DNA from: Vitreoscilla stercoraria DSM 513
Lineage (GTDB): Bacteria > Pseudomonadota > Gammaproteobacteria > Burkholderiales > Neisseriaceae
DNA: 64,000 bases
Assembly: GCF_000382305.1 (NCBI RefSeq)
Contig: NZ_KB908022.1
Location: 62,001 to 126,000 of the forward strand
Reading direction: 5' to 3'
This document shows, in pieces, positions 59,936 to 64,000 of the stretch (position 1 is its first letter; each line of letters begins with the position of its first letter). A program made the position numbers and the translations under genes. The notes under the pieces are model-generated. The model did no database searches. It was given only the letters and a program-made list of their open reading frames with translations, and was not told where the DNA came from.

Positions 59936-60782
59936 AAGCAGCGGCAACTGGGCCGCGGATTACATCAATCACCACTTGGTGAACTACACGAATCAGCCAG
60001 AAGCACAAAAAAGCATCGTTGATTTCTCTTATTGGAATATCGACAGTATTGTTGTTTCCATTGTATTGGGTGCGATTTCTTTATTTGTATTGTGGCGTGG
60101 TGCGAAAGCAGCAACTTCTGGTGTGCCAGGACGTTTTCAGGCCGCTTGTGAATTGATGGTTGAATTTGTTGATGATATGTGTAAATCGGTTATCGACAAC
60201 GCAGAATCACGCAAAGCCATTGGCCCATTGGGTTTGACTTTGTTTGTATGGATCATCGCGATGAATACCATGGACTTGTTGCCATTGGACTTGTTGCCAG
60301 TGATTTGGCAAATGATTCAAGGCGATCATCATGCTTACTTGCGTGTGGTACCGACTGCTGACTTGAACGTGCCATTGGCATTGGCAATTGGCGTATTGTT
60401 GATTTGCTTCTACTACAACATCAAGATCAAAGGCTTTGGCGGTTGGATGCATGAATTGTTCTCTGCACCATTCGGTCCTGCGGTTGGTCCGATTAACTTT
60501 TTAATGCAAATTATTGAATTTATTTCAAAAACCGTTTCTCACGGTATGCGATTGTTCGGTAATATGTATGCTGGTGAATTGATTTTCATGTTGATCGCTT
60601 TGTTGGGTGGTTCTTGGGCAGTGGGTGGTTCTATCGGTATTTTGGATCCGTTCTTGTTCTTGGTACACATCTTGGCAGGTTCTGCTTGGGCAATCTTCCA
60701 CATTTTGGTTATTGTTTTGCAAGCGTTCATTTTCATGGTTTTGACTTTTGTTTACATTGGCCAAGCCCACGACCATCACTAA
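59925..60782 (+). CDS. atpB: ATP synthase subunit a
   Basis: A 285-residue membrane subunit forming the proton half-channels. The conserved helix GMRLFGNMYAGELIFMLIALL holds the essential arginine, and the last helix SAWAIFHILVIVLQAFIFMVLTFVYIG contains the conserved glutamine. It overlaps atpI. A DUS-like variant TTCAGGCCGCTT lies at 60136-60147. Confidence 0.97.
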   Translation: MASESSGNWAADYINHHLVNYTNQPEAQKSIVDFSYWNIDSIVVSIVLGAISLFVLWRGAKAATSGVPGRFQAACELMVEFVDDMCKSVIDNAESRKAIGPLGLTLFVWIIAMNTMDLLPLDLLPVIWQMIQGDHHAYLRVVPTADLNVPLALAIGVLLICFYYNIKIKGFGGWMHELFSAPFGPAVGPINFLMQIIEFISKTVSHGMRLFGNMYAGELIFMLIALLGGSWAVGGSIGILDPFLFLVHILAGSAWAIFHILVIVLQAFIFMVLTFVYIGQAHDHH

Positions 60783-60886
60783 GCTTGAAGCTGGTGACGA
60801 GTTGAATAGAATTTTTGTATAGAATTTCATTAGTTGAAATATTTTGTAGTTTTTTTTGATCCCTTTCTTTATCTAGGAGTTTTAAA

Positions 60887-61120
60887 ATGGGTTTGATCGC
60901 TATCGCTTGTGGTTTGATCGTTGCTTTTGGTGCTATGGGCGCTGCTATTGGTATCGCTATGGTTGGTTCTAAATACTTGGAATCTTCTGCACGTCAACCT
61001 GAATTGATGGGTCCATTGCAAACTAAATTGTTCTTGATCGCTGGTTTGATCGATGCTGCGTTCTTGATCGGTGTTGCTATCGCATTGTTATTCGCATTCG
61101 TTAACCCATTTGCAGGCTAA
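60887..61120 (+). CDS. atpE: ATP synthase subunit c
   Basis: A 77-residue hairpin forming the rotor ring. The polar loop SARQPEL (34-40) contacts F1, and D56 (IAGLIDAAF) is the proton-carrying carboxylate. The sodium-site residue pattern is absent, so the enzyme is proton-driven. A strong site, TAGGAG, precedes the ATG, fitting the need for many copies; a 104-base gap to atpB holds a T-rich stretch. Confidence 0.97.
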   Translation: MGLIAIACGLIVAFGAMGAAIGIAMVGSKYLESSARQPELMGPLQTKLFLIAGLIDAAFLIGVAIALLFAFVNPFAG

Positions 61121-61178
61121 TTCAAATAAGTGTTTCTAAAAACGCTATTTTGATTAACACTACCAAAAGGTTAAGACC

Positions 61179-61649
61179 GTGAATATTAATGCAACCTTAT
61201 TCGCTCAGATAATCGTCTTCTTTGTATTGGTGTGGTTTACGATGAAATTCGTATGGCCTCCAATCGTGCAGGCGTTGGACGAGCGTGCCAACAAGATCGC
61301 TGAAGGTTTGGCTGCGGCTGAACGTGGTAAAAGCGATGCTGAAGCGGCAGAAAAACGTGTTGCAGAAACTTTAGCCGAAGGTCGTCAGCAAGTTGCCGAA
61401 TTGGTAACCAACGCTGACAAACGTGCAGCTCAAATTGTCGAAGAAGCTCGTACACAAGCTCAGGAAGAAGCGGCTCGCATCGTGGCTCAAGCCCGTGCAG
61501 AAGTGGAAACTGAAACCAACCGTGCACGTGAAGTATTGCGTGAACAAGTAGGTTTATTGGCTGTGAAAGGCGCAGAGAAAATCTTGCGTCGCGAAGTTGA
61601 CGCGGCAAAACATGCTGACATTTTGAGCACCTTGAAACAGGAGCTGTGA
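61179..61649 (+). CDS. atpF: ATP synthase subunit b
   Basis: A 156-residue peripheral stalk subunit: one N-terminal transmembrane helix (residues 5-25, ending MKFVWPP), then a long charged alanine-rich coiled coil. It starts at GTG 61179 with AAAAGG ahead of it. It binds subunit delta (AtpH), whose gene follows after 4 bases. Confidence 0.96.
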   Translation: MNINATLFAQIIVFFVLVWFTMKFVWPPIVQALDERANKIAEGLAAAERGKSDAEAAEKRVAETLAEGRQQVAELVTNADKRAAQIVEEARTQAQEEAARIVAQARAEVETETNRAREVLREQVGLLAVKGAEKILRREVDAAKHADILSTLKQEL

Positions 61650-61653
61650 CCTT

Positions 61654-62193
61654 ATGGCTGAGTTGGCAACCGTAGCCAGACCGTATGCGAAAGCGCTGTA
61701 CAGTTTGGCAATAGAACACAATAAGACCAGTGATTGGGTCACTGTCTTAGAAAATCTGGCTCAAGCCGTTGCGGTGCCAAAAGTAGCCGCTGCCATTGAT
61801 CGACCTGAACAAAGTGCTGATGCGAAAGCGGAAGTTTTGTTGGGTTTATTGCCTGAAGGTGCTTCAGATGAAAGCTTTAAAGCGTTCTTGAGCACCGTGG
61901 CTGAAAATGATCGTTTGAATGCTTTGCCAGAAATTTTCACTCAATTTCAAGCCCTGTATCTGTCTGCCAGTAACATTCAACAAGCTGTTATTTACAGTGC
62001 TTTCCCGTTAACGGAAGCACAATTTTCTCAATTGGTATTGGATTTACAAGCCAAATTGGGCAGCAAATTGAATGCAAAAGTAGAGGTAGACCCAGAATTA
62101 ATCGGCGGCGTAAAAGTTGAAGTGGGTGACCAAGTGCTGGATCTGTCCGTACAAGCTGAATTACAAAAGCTGTACGCGGCAATGACTAATTAG
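61654..62193 (+). CDS. atpH: ATP synthase subunit delta
   Basis: A 179-residue subunit joining the b stalk to the top of F1. The family opening ARPYAKALYSLA lies at residues 8-19, and the C-terminal signature IGGVKVEVGDQVLDLSVQAELQKL is intact. The length is standard. atpA starts 10 bases later. Confidence 0.96.
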   Translation: MAELATVARPYAKALYSLAIEHNKTSDWVTVLENLAQAVAVPKVAAAIDRPEQSADAKAEVLLGLLPEGASDESFKAFLSTVAENDRLNALPEIFTQFQALYLSASNIQQAVIYSAFPLTEAQFSQLVLDLQAKLGSKLNAKVEVDPELIGGVKVEVGDQVLDLSVQAELQKLYAAMTN

Positions 62194-62203
62194 GAGACGT
62201 TTC

Positions 62204-63754
62204 ATGCAGCTTAATCCTGCTGAAATCAGCGATTTGATTAAAGCCAAAATCGAAAGCTTGTCTGTTGCAGAAGAAATCCGTACCCGTGGTACTGTGATTT
62301 CTGTGACTGACGGTATCGTTCGTGTACATGGCTTGTCAGACGTAATGCAAGGTGAGATGCTTGCATTCCCAGGTAATACCTTCGGTTTGGCGATGAACTT
62401 AGAGCGCGATTCTGTTGGTGTGGTAATCTTGGGTGAATACGAGCACATCAAAGAAGGTGACGAAGTAACCTGTACAGGCCGCATTCTGGAAGTTCCAGTA
62501 GGTCCTGAATTGGTTGGTCGTGTTGTCAATGCATTGGGTCAGCCTATCGATGGTAAAGGTCCAATCAATGCAACCGCTTCTTCACCAATCGAAAAAATTG
62601 CCCCTGGCGTGATTGCACGTCAATCTGTTGACGAACCAATGCAAACTGGTTTGAAAGCCATTGACTCTATGGTTCCAGTTGGCCGTGGTCAACGTGAGTT
62701 GATCATTGGTGACCGTCAAACAGGTAAAACGGCAGTGGCTTTGGATGCGATTGTGAACCAAAAAGGTACAGGCGTTATTTGTATCTATGTTGCAATCGGT
62801 CAAAAAGCTTCTTCTATCGCCAACGTTGTGCGCCAATTGGAGCAAAACGGTGCGTTAGGCCATACCATTATTGTTGCAGCGACTGCTTCTGAAGCAGCTG
62901 CATTACAATACATTGCACCTTACTCTGGTTGTGCAATGGGTGAATATTTCCGTGACCGCGGTGAAGATGCTTTGATTGTATACGATGACTTGTCTAAACA
63001 AGCCGTTGCTTACCGTCAAATTTCTTTGTTGTTGCGTCGCCCACCGGGTCGTGAAGCTTATCCTGGTGATGTATTCTACTTGCATTCTCGTTTGTTAGAA
63101 CGTGCTTCTCGCATCAACCCAGTTGAAGTAGAGAAATTGACCAATGGTGAAGTAAAAGGCAAAACTGGTTCTTTGACTGCGTTGCCAATTATTGAAACCC
63201 AAGCAGGTGACGTTTCTGCATTCGTACCTACCAATGTGATTTCGATTACTGACGGTCAGATTTTCTTGGAAACTGACTTGTTCAACTCTGGTATTCGTCC
63301 AGCAATCAACGCAGGTATTTCGGTATCTCGTGTAGGTGGTGCAGCGCAAACCAAAGTCATCAAAAAATTGGGCGGTGGTATTCGTTTGGCATTGGCTCAA
63401 TACCGTGAATTGGCAGCGTTCTCTCAGTTTGCTTCTGATTTGGACGAAGCGACTCGCAAACAATTGCGTCATGGTGAAATCGTGACTGAATTGATGAAAC
63501 AAAAACAATTCAACGTTTTGTCTACGGGCGAAATGGCATTGACTTTGTGGGCGATTAACAATGGCTCTTACGATGGCGTTCCTGTGAGCAAAGCTTTGGC
63601 ATTTGAAGCTGAGTTCTTGTCAAATGTTAAGACTCAATTGCCTAATGTAATCAAAGACATGGATGCTTCTGGCAAAATGTCTGACGCTGATGAAGAAGCT
63701 TTGAAAAAAGCGGTCGCATCTTTCCGTGCGTCAACTGATTACGTTCAAGCGTAA
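62204..63754 (+). CDS. atpA: ATP synthase subunit alpha
   Basis: A 516-residue F1 subunit with non-catalytic nucleotide sites. The Walker A GDRQTGKTAVA is at about residues 169-179, and the family signature PAINAGISVSRVGGAAQ near residue 366 carries the arginine finger. Length and start MQLNPAEISDLIKAKIE are normal. GGAGACG precedes the ATG. Confidence 0.98.
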   Translation: MQLNPAEISDLIKAKIESLSVAEEIRTRGTVISVTDGIVRVHGLSDVMQGEMLAFPGNTFGLAMNLERDSVGVVILGEYEHIKEGDEVTCTGRILEVPVGPELVGRVVNALGQPIDGKGPINATASSPIEKIAPGVIARQSVDEPMQTGLKAIDSMVPVGRGQRELIIGDRQTGKTAVALDAIVNQKGTGVICIYVAIGQKASSIANVVRQLEQNGALGHTIIVAATASEAAALQYIAPYSGCAMGEYFRDRGEDALIVYDDLSKQAVAYRQISLLLRRPPGREAYPGDVFYLHSRLLERASRINPVEVEKLTNGEVKGKTGSLTALPIIETQAGDVSAFVPTNVISITDGQIFLETDLFNSGIRPAINAGISVSRVGGAAQTKVIKKLGGGIRLALAQYRELAAFSQFASDLDEATRKQLRHGEIVTELMKQKQFNVLSTGEMALTLWAINNGSYDGVPVSKALAFEAEFLSNVKTQLPNVIKDMDASGKMSDADEEALKKAVASFRASTDYVQA

Positions 63755-63775
63755 TAAGCTAAAAGGAGTCTTAAG

Positions 63776-64000
63776 ATGGCAGTAGGAAAGGAAATTCTCA
63801 CCCAGATTCGCAGTGTTCAAAATACCCAAAAGATCACTAAAGCGATGCAAATGGTGTCTACTTCCAAAATGCGTAAGACTCAAGAGCGGATGCGCCAAGC
63901 GCGTCCGTACGCAGACAAAGTTCGCAGCGTCATGGCTCACTTGGCTGATTCCAACAATGAAATTACGGTTCCATTGTTGGAAAAACATACAGGTTCAGGC
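63776..64000 (+). CDS. atpG: ATP synthase subunit gamma, N-terminal part (partial)
   Basis: The first 75 codons of the central stalk subunit, running off the window edge. The start MAVGKEILTQIRSVQNTQKI and the KAMQMVSTSKMRKTQ stretch are the family N-terminal helix. AAAAGGAG precedes the ATG at 63776, 21 bases after atpA. The gene order suggests atpD and atpC follow outside the window. Confidence 0.96.
   Translation, partial: MAVGKEILTQIRSVQNTQKITKAMQMVSTSKMRKTQERMRQARPYADKVRSVMAHLADSNNEITVPLLEKHTGSG

Overview
The window looks like a chromosomal segment of a betaproteobacterium of the family Neisseriaceae. The evidence is a DUF2818 gene directly after nuoN, tandem lipid A acyltransferase genes divergent from metK, a ResB/ResC (system II) cytochrome c maturation pair, and at least 31 copies of the 12-mer AGCGTCCTGTAA. 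That 12-mer behaves like a Neisseriaceae DNA uptake sequence (DUS): it is often arranged as inverted pairs that form terminators after genes, and it keeps the CTG core, but it is a dialect I do not recognise as one of the published ones. Base composition is moderate and fairly even. A Vitreoscilla- or Kingella-like genus is possible, but the sequence alone does not settle it.

Layout. 1-13.9 kb: the complex I operon from the 3' end of nuoB through nuoN, plus a DUF2818 gene. 14-17 kb: two LpxL/HtrB-type acyltransferases (minus) divergent from metK. 17.3-20.3 kb: a YhjE-like MHS transporter and a pair of paralogous exported proteins behind a Fur-box-like site. 20.5-26.3 kb (minus): a DUF779 protein, an exported protein, an ExaC/AldB-type aldehyde dehydrogenase, and DNA polymerase I. 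27-32.9 kb: 4-hydroxybenzoate 3-hydroxylase (pobA), a TrmK-like tRNA methyltransferase, a DUF4145/HEPN-like plus Sel1-repeat protein, a small membrane protein, and an aldo/keto reductase. 33-41.5 kb: a full protocatechuate 4,5-cleavage gene set (ligJ-ligK-ligI-ligA-ligB-ligC, ligU, a divergent LysR regulator) and an AEC transporter. 41.6-50.1 kb: rlmF, engB, resB-resC, a TerC/CBS/CorC protein behind a possible leader peptide and terminator, and a GIY-YIG domain read in frame into a prolyl iminopeptidase. 50.2-54.8 kb: katG flanked by two paralogous GNAT acetyltransferases, then uppP. 55.3-59.4 kb: mnmG-rsmG-parA-parB. 59.6-64 kb: the F1Fo ATP synthase operon atpI-B-E-F-H-A and the start of atpG.

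How the genes work together. PobA makes protocatechuate from 4-hydroxybenzoate. LigAB opens the ring at the 4,5 position, LigC and LigI convert the product through 2-pyrone-4,6-dicarboxylate to 4-oxalomesaconate, and LigU, LigJ and LigK take that to pyruvate and oxaloacetate. Complex I and ATP synthase bracket the window and supply respiratory energy.

Two neighbouring genes are broken as read: rsmG has an in-frame TGA at codon 90, and parB has a one-base frameshift after codon 9. These may be real lesions or consensus errors. The most notable observations are the DUS dialect, the complete lig pathway in a Neisseriaceae background, the terC leader, the Sel1 chimera, and the paired exported proteins behind a Fur-like box.
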